Assembly: GCA_031550615.1 (NCBI GenBank)
Contig: JAVBOL010000033.1
Coordinates: 1-13,729, forward strand
Direction: 5' to 3'
Length of the DNA: 13,729 nucleotides
DNA from: JAVBOW01 sp031550615
Lineage (GTDB): Bacteria; Bacteroidota; Bacteroidia; Bacteroidales; Rikenellaceae
Below the pieces are notes generated by a model. That model worked only from the letters and a program-made list of their open reading frames with translations. It made no database searches and had not been told where the DNA came from. Numbering within the stretch: the stretch's first letter is position 1; each line of letters starts with the position of its first letter. The position numbers and the translations under genes are program-made. Below are positions 1 to 7,610 of the stretch, in pieces.

Positions 1-19
1 CAAATTGGCATTTAGGGAC

Positions 20-59
20 AAAAGAAAAACCTCAGAAAACTATTGATTTTCTGAGGTTT
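20..59 (-). terminator. Intrinsic terminator downstream of tRNA-Asp
   Basis: Two perfectly complementary 13-base arms (27-39 and 47-59) enclose a 7-base loop. Read on the minus strand, the stem is followed by a T-rich run (TTTTTCTTTTG). This orientation fits ending the tRNA-Asp transcript, which runs leftward. The plus strand has a much poorer T-tail. Confidence 0.8.
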
Positions 60-80
60 ACTTGTAATTGCTTGACTACT

Positions 81-157
81 TGGCGGTATGGACGGGACTC
101 GAACCCGCGACCCCCTGCGTGACAGGCAGGTATTCTAACCAGCTGAACTACCACACC
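81..157 (-). tRNA. tRNA-Asp (anticodon GTC)
   Basis: Read on the minus strand this folds as a full cloverleaf. The 7-bp acceptor stem pairs 151-157 with 85-91 and includes one G-U pair. The D arm is GTTC/GAAT, the anticodon stem is CCTGC/GCAGG, and the anticodon GTC lies at 121-123. The T arm contains GGTTCGAGTCC. The discriminator base is G and the CCA end is encoded (81-83). GTC reads the aspartate codons GAC and GAT. A promoter candidate lies 43-73 bases upstream and a strong terminator follows, so it appears to be a single-gene transcript independent of rsmD. Confidence 0.97.
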
Positions 158-199
158 ATTTTTAGAACGTTGCACCGGGTTTTATTCCTAAATGCGATG

Positions 200-230
200 C
201 AAATATAGCCGTTTTTTATTTATCTGCAAA
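200..230 (-). promoter_or_regulatory. Bacteroidota-type promoter for tRNA-Asp
   Basis: On the minus strand a TTTG (227-230) is followed after 19 bases by TATATTTG (200-207). This is a full match to the Bacteroidota -33/-7 pattern TTTG and TAnnTTTG. Transcription would begin near 193, about 36 bases before the mature tRNA. It lies in the 98-base gap between rsmD and the tRNA. Confidence 0.6.
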
Positions 231-255
231 ATGCAGCCGCTCTTTTTTGCGAAAT

Positions 256-819
256 TTATTTTATTTCTTCTGTTGCCTTGGCTGTTTTGTTTTGAAAAAC
301 AGAGAAATATACACTTCCGTAGCTCTTGGTGAATAGAAACCCGCCAACCGAGGAGTAATCGTGACCTTTGGAATGTTCGAAAACAAGCAGTCCGTCCGTG
401 TTGAGCAGTCCGCGTGAGAAAACAAGGTTGATCACCTCGTCGGCGCCGGGCAGGTCGTAGGGCGCGTCGGAGAATATCACGTCGAAATGCTTGTTGCAGC
501 TTTTCAGGTAGAGGAATGCGTTGGCCTTTACCGGGCGTATGGCGTTAAAACCGAACGCCGCTGCCGTACGCGAGATGAAATTGTGGTGTACGCCGTTGAC
601 CTCGACCGAAGTGACGCTGCGGGCTCCACGCGAGGCGAATTCGTAGCTGATCGAACCGGTGCCGGAAAAGAGGTCGAGCACATCTATCTCTTCGAAATCG
701 ACATAGTTGGCCAGGACGTTGAAAAGATTTTCCTTCGCGAAATCAGTCGTGGGCCTCGCGCGCAGGTTGTGCGGTGGATGGATGATCCTGCCTTTGTGTG
801 TGCCGCTGACTATTCGCAT
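256..819 (-). CDS. rsmD: 16S rRNA (guanine(966)-N2)-methyltransferase RsmD
   Basis: A 187-residue protein, the usual length for RsmD, which methylates G966 (E. coli numbering) of 16S rRNA with S-adenosylmethionine during small-subunit assembly. The N-terminus has the family pattern MRIVSG.HKGR followed by RPTTDFAKENLFNVL (22-36). The SAM-binding motif I, DLFSGTGSIS, is at 49-58, and an acidic residue at the end of strand 2 (SVEV, 71-74) would bind the ribose. Motif IV, normally DPPY, reads DAPY (118-121), so the first proline is replaced. The start overlaps the end of the upstream DUF3822 gene by 10 bases, indicating one transcript and probable translational coupling. The assignment rests on the whole-length pattern and is firm; full activity with the altered motif is inference. 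Confidence 0.93.
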   Translation of the reverse strand: MRIVSGTHKGRIIHPPHNLRARPTTDFAKENLFNVLANYVDFEEIDVLDLFSGTGSISYEFASRGARSVTSVEVNGVHHNFISRTAAAFGFNAIRPVKANAFLYLKSCNKHFDVIFSDAPYDLPGADEVINLVFSRGLLNTDGLLVFEHSKGHDYSSVGGFLFTKSYGSVYFSVFQNKTAKATEEIK

Positions 820-1406
820 ACGGTCCTGACTTTACGGTAATGTTTTGCCATGGAAGTGGCGGTTGCAGAGGCGTTTATGCCGCTTACGCTTATCGTAAGG
901 CGGCTAATGCCGTAGGCTGTTTCGAGGCGGTCCAGATGGTAGAGCGCGTCGGCAACGCCGTCGCATGCGAAAACCTCGGCGTACAATAACCCTTTGTTCC
1001 TCACTGTTATATATGCCGTCCCGAGCCCGAAAACGATAAAGACCCCCTCGGGCGAGTCCTGTGCGGCGCGGAGTAGGGGAGAGGTGTAGCTGACGCGGTC
1101 GCCGAAATGTCGGGTAGCCCATTCGACGAGCGGCGTTGGCACGGCCATTACGGCCATGAAACCATCTCCAGCCGACGAAATGGCGGAATAGCTTTCACCG
1201 GGCAGTAAGTTGTGCAGGGTGAGGTAATCGCGCTCCATGCCCCCTTCGAAGCCCTCCCGGGGGATCAGCACCACGCGCAGGGAATCTATCTCGATCTGCG
1301 CGTGATCGAATCCTTCGGCGGCGGGAAGATCGGGCGTTAATGTGTCTGTGACGCTGATCCGAAGGGTTTTTTCCTCTATCTTGTCCTGCCTGTGTTGCTC
1401 ACTCAT
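810..1406 (-). CDS. DUF3822 family protein
   Basis: A 198-residue soluble protein with no signal peptide or membrane segment. It resembles the DUF3822 proteins that sit beside rsmD in many Bacteroidota. Those have a predicted actin/acetate-kinase-like ATPase fold but no established function. Visible features are alternating strands and Gly-containing turns, such as VFIVFGLGTAYITVRNKGLLY (about 122-142), and a pattern near the C-terminus of helix then ISRLTISVSGINA. My recollection is that family members are often longer (around 260 residues), so this may be a short version. It overlaps rsmD by 10 bases, suggesting linked expression and perhaps a role with RsmD or ribosome assembly. A weak -7-like TAATTTTC lies at 1427-1434 on this strand. 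The family call is from memory of context and pattern, without a profile search. Confidence 0.7.
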   Translation of the reverse strand: MSEQHRQDKIEEKTLRISVTDTLTPDLPAAEGFDHAQIEIDSLRVVLIPREGFEGGMERDYLTLHNLLPGESYSAISSAGDGFMAVMAVPTPLVEWATRHFGDRVSYTSPLLRAAQDSPEGVFIVFGLGTAYITVRNKGLLYAEVFACDGVADALYHLDRLETAYGISRLTISVSGINASATATSMAKHYRKVRTVCE

Positions 1407-1424
1407 CTTATTGGATTAAATTTG
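1395..1424 (+). promoter_or_regulatory. Bacteroidota-type promoter for the helicase gene
   Basis: TTG (1395-1397), a 19-base spacer and TAAATTTG (1417-1424), a perfect TAnnTTTG. The start site would be near 1431, giving a leader of about 13 bases before the ATG at 1444. The -33 element lies inside the first codons of the divergent DUF3822 gene. Confidence 0.55.
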
Positions 1425-1443
1425 TGGAAAATTAGCTGTCGGC

Positions 1444-2877
1444 ATGATAAGCACCCACATCGAGTCCCAAATTTACGCCAATTTTGCGTTCGAGCCAACT
1501 CCCGGGCAAAAAATAATCATAGGGCGCCTCGCGGAGTTCCTTTCGACAGCCGATTACGAGTCGATATTCATCCTTAACGGCTATGCGGGGACTGGTAAGA
1601 CCACCCTTATGGCCGCATTCGTCAAGACCCTGAAGGCGATAGGCGTCAAACCGGTGCTGCTGGCGCCTACGGGACGCGCGGCCAAGGTTTTCTCGCGTGT
1701 CGCCTCTGAGAAGGCTAATACGATACATAAAAAGATCTACCGCCAGCGTTCGACCGCCGATCCCGAGAGCCGCTTTTCGCTCGACCGCAACATGGAGCGC
1801 GACGCCTGTTTTATCGTCGACGAGGCTTCGATGCTGGCCAATGCGGGAGGTGAGGGATCGCTTTTCGGCTCTGGCAACCTGCTGGACGACCTGGTGTCGT
1901 ATGTGCGCAGCGGGATGCGCTGCCGGCTGGTCATGGTGGGCGACAGTGCGCAGTTGCCGCCCGTGGGGCTCGATCTGAGCCCTGCGCTCGATGCGCGCAG
2001 GATGGGGGTCTATGGCAGGGTCGAATATGCCACCCTGGACGAGGTGGTGCGCCAGAGGGAGGAGTCGGGGATACTCTTCAATGCCACGCTGGTGCGCTGC
2101 ATGATCGATGCGCAGATATACGAACCGCCCCTTTTCCGCACCTCTTTCCCCGATGTGAAGGCCATTTCGGGCGGGGAGCTGGTCGAGGAGATAGAGCAAT
2201 GCTACTCGAAATACGGGCGCGACGAGGTTATCATCATAACGCGCTCCAACAAGCGCGCTTACCATTATAACGAAGGTGTGCGCCGCAATGTGCTCCAGGC
2301 CGAGGGCGAGATCGAATCGGGCGATATGCTCATGGTGGTAAAGAATAATTACCACTACGCGGGAAAAGAGGAGAACGAGCGCATGGAATTCATCGCCAAC
2401 GGCGACATTGCGCGTTTGCGCCGGTTGCGCCGTTTCGAGGACCTTTACGGTTTCCGTTTTGCCGAGGCCACGCTCTCTTTTCCCGATTACGACGACTATG
2501 AGATAGAGTGCAAAATACTTTTGGATACGCTGGCCGCGCAATCGCCCGCGCTCACCCCGGAGCAGAACAGGCAGCTTTTCACTGCCGTGGGCGACGACTA
2601 CGCCGATATCGCCTCGAAGACCAAACGCTATAAGGAGGTGCGCGAGAATCCGCACTACAACGCCGTGCAGGTCAAATTCGCTTACGCCGTCACGTGCCAC
2701 AAGGCGCAGGGCGGGCAATGGAGCGCCGTGTTCGTCGACAGGGTGCTTTTCGGCGATGAGCCCATGACGCGCGACTGGCTGCGGTGGCTCTACACCGCCA
2801 TCACGCGGGCGAGCGACCGCCTCTATTTCGTAAACTTCGACGAGAGCTATTTTGAAGAAGAAGCCCCGGAAGATTAA
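1444..2877 (+). CDS. RecD/Dda-like superfamily 1 DNA helicase (AAA family ATPase)
   Basis: A 477-residue ATPase with the ordered motifs of an SF1B 5'-to-3' DNA helicase. Walker A is GYAGTGKT (46-53), motif Ia is LLAPTGRAA (72-80), and Walker B is FIVDEAS (D126, E127). Motif III is VGDSAQLPPVG (165-175). The C-terminal UvrD-like part has YAVTCHKAQGGQW (414-426) and YTAITRA with the arginine finger R455. It lacks the long N-terminal domain of RecD2 and there is no RecB or RecC nearby, so it is a stand-alone enzyme closer in size to Dda. It probably acts in replication restart or repair, which is inference. It starts at the first ATG after a good promoter. It ends inside a hairpin shared with the convergent M48 gene. 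Motifs make the helicase call secure; the exact role is unknown. Confidence 0.88.
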   Translation: MISTHIESQIYANFAFEPTPGQKIIIGRLAEFLSTADYESIFILNGYAGTGKTTLMAAFVKTLKAIGVKPVLLAPTGRAAKVFSRVASEKANTIHKKIYRQRSTADPESRFSLDRNMERDACFIVDEASMLANAGGEGSLFGSGNLLDDLVSYVRSGMRCRLVMVGDSAQLPPVGLDLSPALDARRMGVYGRVEYATLDEVVRQREESGILFNATLVRCMIDAQIYEPPLFRTSFPDVKAISGGELVEEIEQCYSKYGRDEVIIITRSNKRAYHYNEGVRRNVLQAEGEIESGDMLMVVKNNYHYAGKEENERMEFIANGDIARLRRLRRFEDLYGFRFAEATLSFPDYDDYEIECKILLDTLAAQSPALTPEQNRQLFTAVGDDYADIASKTKRYKEVRENPHYNAVQVKFAYAVTCHKAQGGQWSAVFVDRVLFGDEPMTRDWLRWLYTAITRASDRLYFVNFDESYFEEEAPED

Positions 2878-2886
2878 ATCCGGGGC
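2863..2886. terminator. Bidirectional hairpin between convergent helicase and M48 genes
   Basis: Complementary 8-base GC-rich arms (2863-2870 and 2879-2886) surround an 8-base loop that contains the helicase stop codon. Short T-rich tracts follow on both strands: GTCTTT on plus and TTCTTCTTC on minus. It therefore overlaps the last codons of the helicase gene and lies 23 bases beyond the M48 stop. Confidence 0.65.
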
Positions 2887-2909
2887 GTCTTTATAAGAGG
2901 TTACGTAAA

Positions 2910-3677
2910 TTATTTCGCAGGGCGCTTATATCCGTCCTTAGTTGCGCGCTCAGACATGATCTTGGTGCGCGCGGCGATGTCGGGGTGCGACGAGAAGAGC
3001 TGCTTCAGGGCGTCGCTCTGCGCCGAGGAGCCTTGCAGCGATGCCAATTTCTCGAACGACATGGCCATGGCCCAGGGGTTGATATTGTGGGCTTTAAGGT
3101 ATTCGTAGGCGTAAGCGTCGGCGGCATATTCCTGCTTCTGCGAGTAACGCGCTGAAAGGAAAGATTCGCCCAAATCGCCCAGTTGCGAAGCCGAGAGGGC
3201 CGCCACACCGCCGCCGGTCGAGGAGATCGCGTCGCGGGCCGCCGACACCATGAGCGCGTTTTTGAATGCGTCGCGGGTGTCTTTGTTGCGCACGTGGCCT
3301 ATCTCGTGGCCGATCACCCCGAGTATCTCGTTGTCGGTCATGATGTCCATAAGGCCCGAGTAGACCCTCACGCTGCCGTCGGCACAGGCGAATGCGTTGA
3401 CGTCTTTGGTGAGGTAGACCTTGAAGTTGATGCCGTCCTGGGCGATATTCTTGGTGATCTTTTTCAGGCGCACCGTGTAGGCGTTGGTAGGGCCGGCTAC
3501 GGTGTGCTCGGCGTCGCTTTCGGCGATGAACTGGCTGGTGTAGCTGACGATCTGCGCGTCGGTGATGGTAAGCGCCTGCATCAGTTTGCCGGATGCCGAA
3601 CTGAGCGAGGTGGCGTCCAGGCCGGCACATCCGCCGAGCATGAGCGCCGCGGCGGGAATGAGTAAAAGTTTTTTCAT
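2910..3677 (-). CDS. M48 family metalloprotease, predicted lipoprotein (LoiP/BepA-like)
   Basis: A 255-residue predicted lipoprotein. It has a basic N-terminus, a hydrophobic stretch and the lipobox LGGC, with the lipidated cysteine at C17. The zinc-protease motif HEIGH is at 124-128 (H124, H128 bind zinc, E125 catalytic). The third ligand is probably E183 in QEYAAD, the usual M48 E-x3-D pattern. Members of this group (E. coli LoiP, YcaL, BepA) degrade misfolded envelope or outer-membrane proteins, so a role in outer-membrane quality control is likely. Its ATG overlaps the mutS stop as ATGA (3674-3677), so translation is probably coupled to mutS. The Omp85-type barrel gene upstream of mutS makes an envelope job plausible, but the mutS link may be only positional. 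The N-terminal Ser/Ala-rich region (18-40) looks like a flexible linker. Confidence 0.9.
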   Translation of the reverse strand: MKKLLLIPAAALMLGGCAGLDATSLSSASGKLMQALTITDAQIVSYTSQFIAESDAEHTVAGPTNAYTVRLKKITKNIAQDGINFKVYLTKDVNAFACADGSVRVYSGLMDIMTDNEILGVIGHEIGHVRNKDTRDAFKNALMVSAARDAISSTGGGVAALSASQLGDLGESFLSARYSQKQEYAADAYAYEYLKAHNINPWAMAMSFEKLASLQGSSAQSDALKQLFSSHPDIAARTKIMSERATKDGYKRPAK

Positions 3678-6316
3678 AATCCTGTTATTTTTTTGATTTC
3701 ATTGAGCTTATTTAACGCTTCGATAGGGGTGAGCGAATTTATGTCGAGCTTTTTGATGCTGTCGCGGATATCTTTCAAAACGGGATCGTCCAACTGGAAC
3801 ATGCTCAGTTGCATCGATGGTTGTTGCGTTTTCATGCGGCCTTTGGGTTTGGCAGACGCCTCTTCGGCGGCGCCCACCGGGTTCTCGCCGCGCGCGGCCT
3901 CCAGCGAACGCAGTATGTCGCCCGCGCGGTCGACCACGCGCCCCGGCATGCCGGCCAGTTGCGCCACGTGGATACCGAACGAGTGGGCTGTGCCGCCGGG
4001 CACTAACTTGCGCAGGAAGATTATGTTGCGACCGCTTTCGTGCACCGATACGTTGAAGTTCTTCACCCTTTCGAGCTGATCTTCCATTTCATTCAACTCG
4101 TGGTAATGCGTGGCGAAGAGAGTCTTGGCGCGCGCGCCCGAGGGATGGTCGTGGATATATTCGACCATAGCCCAGGCGATTGAAATGCCGTCGTAGGTGC
4201 TTGTGCCGCGGCCTATTTCGTCCAGCAGCACCAGGCTGCGGTCGGAGATGTTATTCAGGATGCTGGCCGATTCGATCATCTCGACCATGAAGGTCGATTC
4301 GCCCTCGGAAATGTTGTCCGATGCGCCCACGCGGGTGAATATCTTGTCGACGACGCCTATGTGAGCCGAGGCTGCGGGTACGTAGCTGCCCATTTGCGCC
4401 ATCAGCACGATCAGGGCGGTCTGGCGCAGCAACGCCGATTTACCTGCCATGTTGGGCCCGGTGATTATTATGACCTGCTGGGTTTTGTCGTCGAGGTAGA
4501 TATCGTTGGGGACGTATTTCTCGCCTACGGGAAGCAGCGTCTCTATCACCGGATGGCGCCCCTCGCGGATGTCGAGCGCATTGCTTTCCTCCATTACCGG
4601 GCGGCAGTAACCCCTTTCGACGGCGGTCACCGCGAACGAGAGCAAACAGTCCGTGCGCGCTATGGCGGCGGCGTTGCGTTGCAGCGCCGTGAGGCTTTCT
4701 GTCAGGAAAGCCAATAACTCCGCCCAGAGCCGCGCCTCTATGGCCAGGATGCGCTCCTGGGCCCCGAGTATTTTCTCCTCGTAATCCTTGAGTTCTTCGG
4801 TTATGTAGCGCTCCGCACCTGTAAGGGTCTGCTTGCGGATCCACCCTCCGGGCACTTTGTCCTTATGGGCGTTGCGCACCTCGATATAGTAGCCGAAGAC
4901 GTTGTTGAAACTTATCTTGAGAGATGGGATGCCGGTGGCTTCGCTCTCGCGCTGCTGTATCTCCGAGAGCACGTCGCGACCATGGTTGGCCACGCGGCGC
5001 AGGTCGTCCAGGGCGATGTCCACGCCGTCGGCTATAACCCCGCCCTTGGCTATCTGGTTGGCCGGGTCGGGGTATACCTCGCGGGCGATACGTGCGGCCA
5101 CCTCTTCGAGGGGGTCCAGCTCCCCGGCTATCGCCGTGAGCCGCCGGTCGGCAGATCCGGTGAAGATATTCTTTAATCCGCCTATCGCCCCAAGGGCGTT
5201 GCGCAGGTGCACCACCTCGCGCGGTGTGATGCGTGCGGTGGCTATGCGCGAGGCTATGCGCTCTACGTCACCGATGCGCTCGATCTGTTCCCGGACGGCT
5301 TCGCGCAACTCCGCGTCGTCGACAAAGCGTGCCACGGTGTCCAGGCGTGCCTCGATGCGTGCACGGTCCCTGATCGGCATGGCGACCCAACGGCGCAACA
5401 GGCGACCGCCCATGGGGGTTGCCGTGCGGTCTATGGCCCCGACGAAACCGCCGCGCGAACGCTGCGAATTGGATGCGAAAAGTTCGAGGTTGCGGATCGT
5501 GAAACGGTCGATCCACACGTGCTGCCCCTCATCGATGCGTGAGATCGAAGATATGTGCCCGGTGCTGCGGTGCTCGGTGAATTCGAGGTAGTAAAGTATC
5601 GCCCCGGCGGCGGATATGGCTTCGCCCATATCCTCGATGCCGAAACCCTTGAGGCTTTGGGCGTTGAACTGTTTGCAGAGTTTCCCGCGGTTTATATCCT
5701 GCGAGAAGACCCACTCGTCGAGCCTGTATGTGTAGTGGTTGCCGCCGAATATATTGCGGAAATGCTCTTCGCGCCCGCGCTGGAATATGATCTCCTTTGG
5801 CGCGAGGCTCGAGAGCAGTTTGTCTATGTAGGCGTCCGTACCCTCGGCGGCATAGAATTCGCCGGTCGAGAGGTCCAGGAAAGCCGCCCCAGTGGAGTGT
5901 TTGCCGAAATAGACAGCTGCAAGGAAGGTGTTGTCCTTGGGTTGCAGCACGTTATCGCCGAGTGCCGTGCCGGGCGTCACCAATTCGATCACCCCGCGTT
6001 TGACTATCGTCTTGACCGTCTTGGGGTCTTCGAGTTGCTCACATATGGCGACCCTCTCGCCCGCCCGCACCAGTTTGGGCAGGTAGGTTTCGATGGCGTG
6101 GTGCGGAAAACCGGCCAACTCGACCGACGAGGCCTGTCCGTTGGCGCGTTTGGTGAGCGTGATGCCGAGGATGGATGAGGCCTTTATTGCGTCTTCGCCG
6201 AAGGTTTCGTAGAAGTCGCCCACGCGGAAAAGCAGTATGGCATCGTGGTGGACCGCCTTGATGTCGTAATACTGCGTCATCAAGGGGGTTTTGACGTATT
6301 TGGTCTTTTCGCTCAT
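3674..6316 (-). CDS. mutS: DNA mismatch repair protein MutS
   Basis: An 880-residue protein, full length for bacterial MutS1, the sensor that binds mispaired or looped DNA and recruits MutL. The N-terminal mismatch-reading motif F-Y-E is at 35-37 (GDFYETFGEDA). The core and clamp domains follow. The ABC ATPase region has Walker A GPNMAGKS (620-627), the ST(F)MVEM signature near 674-680, and Walker B LVLLDEIGRGTSTYDG with D699-E700. A Lys/Gln-rich linker leads to QLSMF (836-840), a good sliding-clamp binding motif, then a short helical C-terminus. The gene starts 43 bases after the Omp85-like gene, with a perfect TAnnTTTG box in the gap, and overlaps the M48 gene by 4 bases. No key residue is missing. 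Confidence 0.99.
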   Translation of the reverse strand: MSEKTKYVKTPLMTQYYDIKAVHHDAILLFRVGDFYETFGEDAIKASSILGITLTKRANGQASSVELAGFPHHAIETYLPKLVRAGERVAICEQLEDPKTVKTIVKRGVIELVTPGTALGDNVLQPKDNTFLAAVYFGKHSTGAAFLDLSTGEFYAAEGTDAYIDKLLSSLAPKEIIFQRGREEHFRNIFGGNHYTYRLDEWVFSQDINRGKLCKQFNAQSLKGFGIEDMGEAISAAGAILYYLEFTEHRSTGHISSISRIDEGQHVWIDRFTIRNLELFASNSQRSRGGFVGAIDRTATPMGGRLLRRWVAMPIRDRARIEARLDTVARFVDDAELREAVREQIERIGDVERIASRIATARITPREVVHLRNALGAIGGLKNIFTGSADRRLTAIAGELDPLEEVAARIAREVYPDPANQIAKGGVIADGVDIALDDLRRVANHGRDVLSEIQQRESEATGIPSLKISFNNVFGYYIEVRNAHKDKVPGGWIRKQTLTGAERYITEELKDYEEKILGAQERILAIEARLWAELLAFLTESLTALQRNAAAIARTDCLLSFAVTAVERGYCRPVMEESNALDIREGRHPVIETLLPVGEKYVPNDIYLDDKTQQVIIITGPNMAGKSALLRQTALIVLMAQMGSYVPAASAHIGVVDKIFTRVGASDNISEGESTFMVEMIESASILNNISDRSLVLLDEIGRGTSTYDGISIAWAMVEYIHDHPSGARAKTLFATHYHELNEMEDQLERVKNFNVSVHESGRNIIFLRKLVPGGTAHSFGIHVAQLAGMPGRVVDRAGDILRSLEAARGENPVGAAEEASAKPKGRMKTQQPSMQLSMFQLDDPVLKDIRDSIKKLDINSLTPIEALNKLNEIKKITGL

Positions 6317-6334
6317 CTTCGCCTTTTAGAGTGG

Positions 6335-6342
6335 CAAAGATA
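6335..6342 (-). promoter_or_regulatory. mutS: Candidate -7 element for mutS
   Basis: TATCTTTG on the minus strand matches TAnnTTTG perfectly and would start transcription about 14 bases before the mutS ATG. No TTG is present at the expected distance upstream, so this is half a promoter. Read-through from the Omp85-like gene is also possible, since no terminator separates them. Confidence 0.35.
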
Positions 6343-6359
6343 ACTTTTTTTGTTAAAAT

Positions 6360-7511
6360 TTACTGCCTCGACCAACTCGACCCGAATACGATATAATATG
6401 TAAAGCCTTCGGGTCCCATGGCCATGTCGACTCCCATGCGGATGTTTAACTTGCGTGCTATCAGGTACCGCCCCCCGACGCCGTAGCCCCACGCCCATTC
6501 GGCCTGTCCGAATTCGCCCCAATTGTCCATGCCCTTGCCCGTGCCGCCGAAGACCAGCGCGCTCCAGCGCCTGACGAAGTCCCAGCGCTGCTCGACCTCT
6601 ATAAGTATGGTGCTGTTGCCCTGGTAGCGATTTGCGGGCACGCCCCTCATATCGATGAAGGGCTTGAGGTAGAACGGCGCGGTGCCGGCGATCTGCTGCG
6701 CGTCGAGGCGCAGGCCGGTCACCCAATTGTTCTTCGCACCGTTTTGCAGGAACCAGTAGGTCGCCGCCTCGAATGAGCCGTAGTTATAGTCGCTGCCCAG
6801 GAAAGGTGCGCTCCAGCGGGCGTGCAGATATGCCTTGAGGCCGTGGTTGGGGGTGAAAGAGTTGTCGCGCGAGTCCCAGTTGACCTGCGTCCCGATATTG
6901 GAAACAATGCTCTCCATCTCTTTGTCCTTTACGAACGCTGGTGTTTGGTCCCCGGTGTTGAGCTTGAGCTTCGAGTACATGAACAGGTAATCCATGCCCA
7001 ACTCCCAACGGGGATCGGGCAGTATCTTACCCAGGTAGCCGTAGACAGGGACGGTCTTTATGTTAAAGTCGAATTTCTGTTCACCCACCTGAGGGAAGGT
7101 GTGGTAAAAATTCATATTGACGCTCGCGAAGCCCCCGCCGAGCTTGTAGCGCATCTTCCATTTGTGGATCGATCCGAACCGTCCCCCGCCTATCGCCCAC
7201 GTGTCGTTGAGCGTGTATACCGCCATACCTGCCGTGATGGTTGGCATTGCCGGATACATCTTGCCCTTGAATTCCATGGGAGCGGAGGGCGAAATGAATA
7301 TCGGCACTATGCCGCCGCCGAAGCCTCCCACGGCCGGCTCGGTTACGATGATCGGCACGGGCACGAACCCTTTTTTGGTTATCAGCCAGTCGCTCATGTC
7401 GAATTTCCCGTCGAGCGAGTCGCGGAAACTGACGTGTTGCTTCTCCTTGCGAGCTTGAGCGCCGAGCGAGCAGAGCAGCGCGAGGGCCAGAGTGAAACAG
7501 GTATATCGCAT
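6360..7511 (-). CDS. Omp85/BamA-type outer-membrane beta-barrel protein without POTRA domains
   Basis: A 383-residue exported protein. Residues 1-20 form a signal peptide (hydrophobic core FTLALALLCSLG, cleavage likely after AQA). The rest alternates polar and hydrophobic residues in short strands rich in Tyr, Trp and Gly, as in a barrel. A loop near 287-297 reads DMRGVPANRYQ, resembling the conserved RG-containing L6 loop of Omp85 proteins, followed by a strand of the type LIEVEQRWDF. Mature length is about one barrel, leaving no room for POTRA repeats. Such barrel-only members are common in Bacteroidota and are usually annotated as BamA/TamA family or surface antigen. Its cargo is unknown. 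It does not end in the usual terminal Phe (ends SRQ). A terminator isolates it from the HdeD gene; mutS follows after 43 bases. Confidence 0.75.
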   Translation of the reverse strand: MRYTCFTLALALLCSLGAQARKEKQHVSFRDSLDGKFDMSDWLITKKGFVPVPIIVTEPAVGGFGGGIVPIFISPSAPMEFKGKMYPAMPTITAGMAVYTLNDTWAIGGGRFGSIHKWKMRYKLGGGFASVNMNFYHTFPQVGEQKFDFNIKTVPVYGYLGKILPDPRWELGMDYLFMYSKLKLNTGDQTPAFVKDKEMESIVSNIGTQVNWDSRDNSFTPNHGLKAYLHARWSAPFLGSDYNYGSFEAATYWFLQNGAKNNWVTGLRLDAQQIAGTAPFYLKPFIDMRGVPANRYQGNSTILIEVEQRWDFVRRWSALVFGGTGKGMDNWGEFGQAEWAWGYGVGGRYLIARKLNIRMGVDMAMGPEGFTYYIVFGSSWSRQ

Positions 7512-7552
7512 AAAGTTATGTGTTTTGTCCCGGTACGCTCATTTTCTGTGCC

Positions 7553-7586
7553 AAAAAAATGCGGGACTTTATAAAAAGCCCCGCAT
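7553..7586 (-). terminator. Intrinsic terminator after the HdeD-family gene
   Basis: On the minus strand ATGCGGG (7580-7586) pairs with CCCGCAT (7559-7565). The stem extends by a few more pairs after one mismatch, and seven Ts follow (7553-7559). It lies 25 bases beyond the HdeD-family stop codon. Confidence 0.85.
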
Positions 7587-7610
7587 TACTAATAAGTTGC
7601 CGCCGGTAAG

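Noticed and set aside
224..236. Small hairpin CTGCA-AAA-TGCAG between rsmD and tRNA-Asp, considered as the rsmD terminator
   Set aside because: It has only five pairs and an A-rich rather than T-rich tail on the minus strand, and it overlaps the tRNA promoter -33 element.
1432..2718. Long 428-codon open frame on the minus strand opposite the helicase gene
   Set aside because: It lies wholly opposite a gene with intact helicase motifs. GC-rich codons leave antisense frames open. The product is His/Arg-rich with no recognisable motif.
6822..7574. 250-codon plus-strand frame opposite the Omp85-like gene
   Set aside because: It is antisense to a gene with a signal peptide and barrel pattern, and it runs through the HdeD terminator. 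Nothing supports it as coding.
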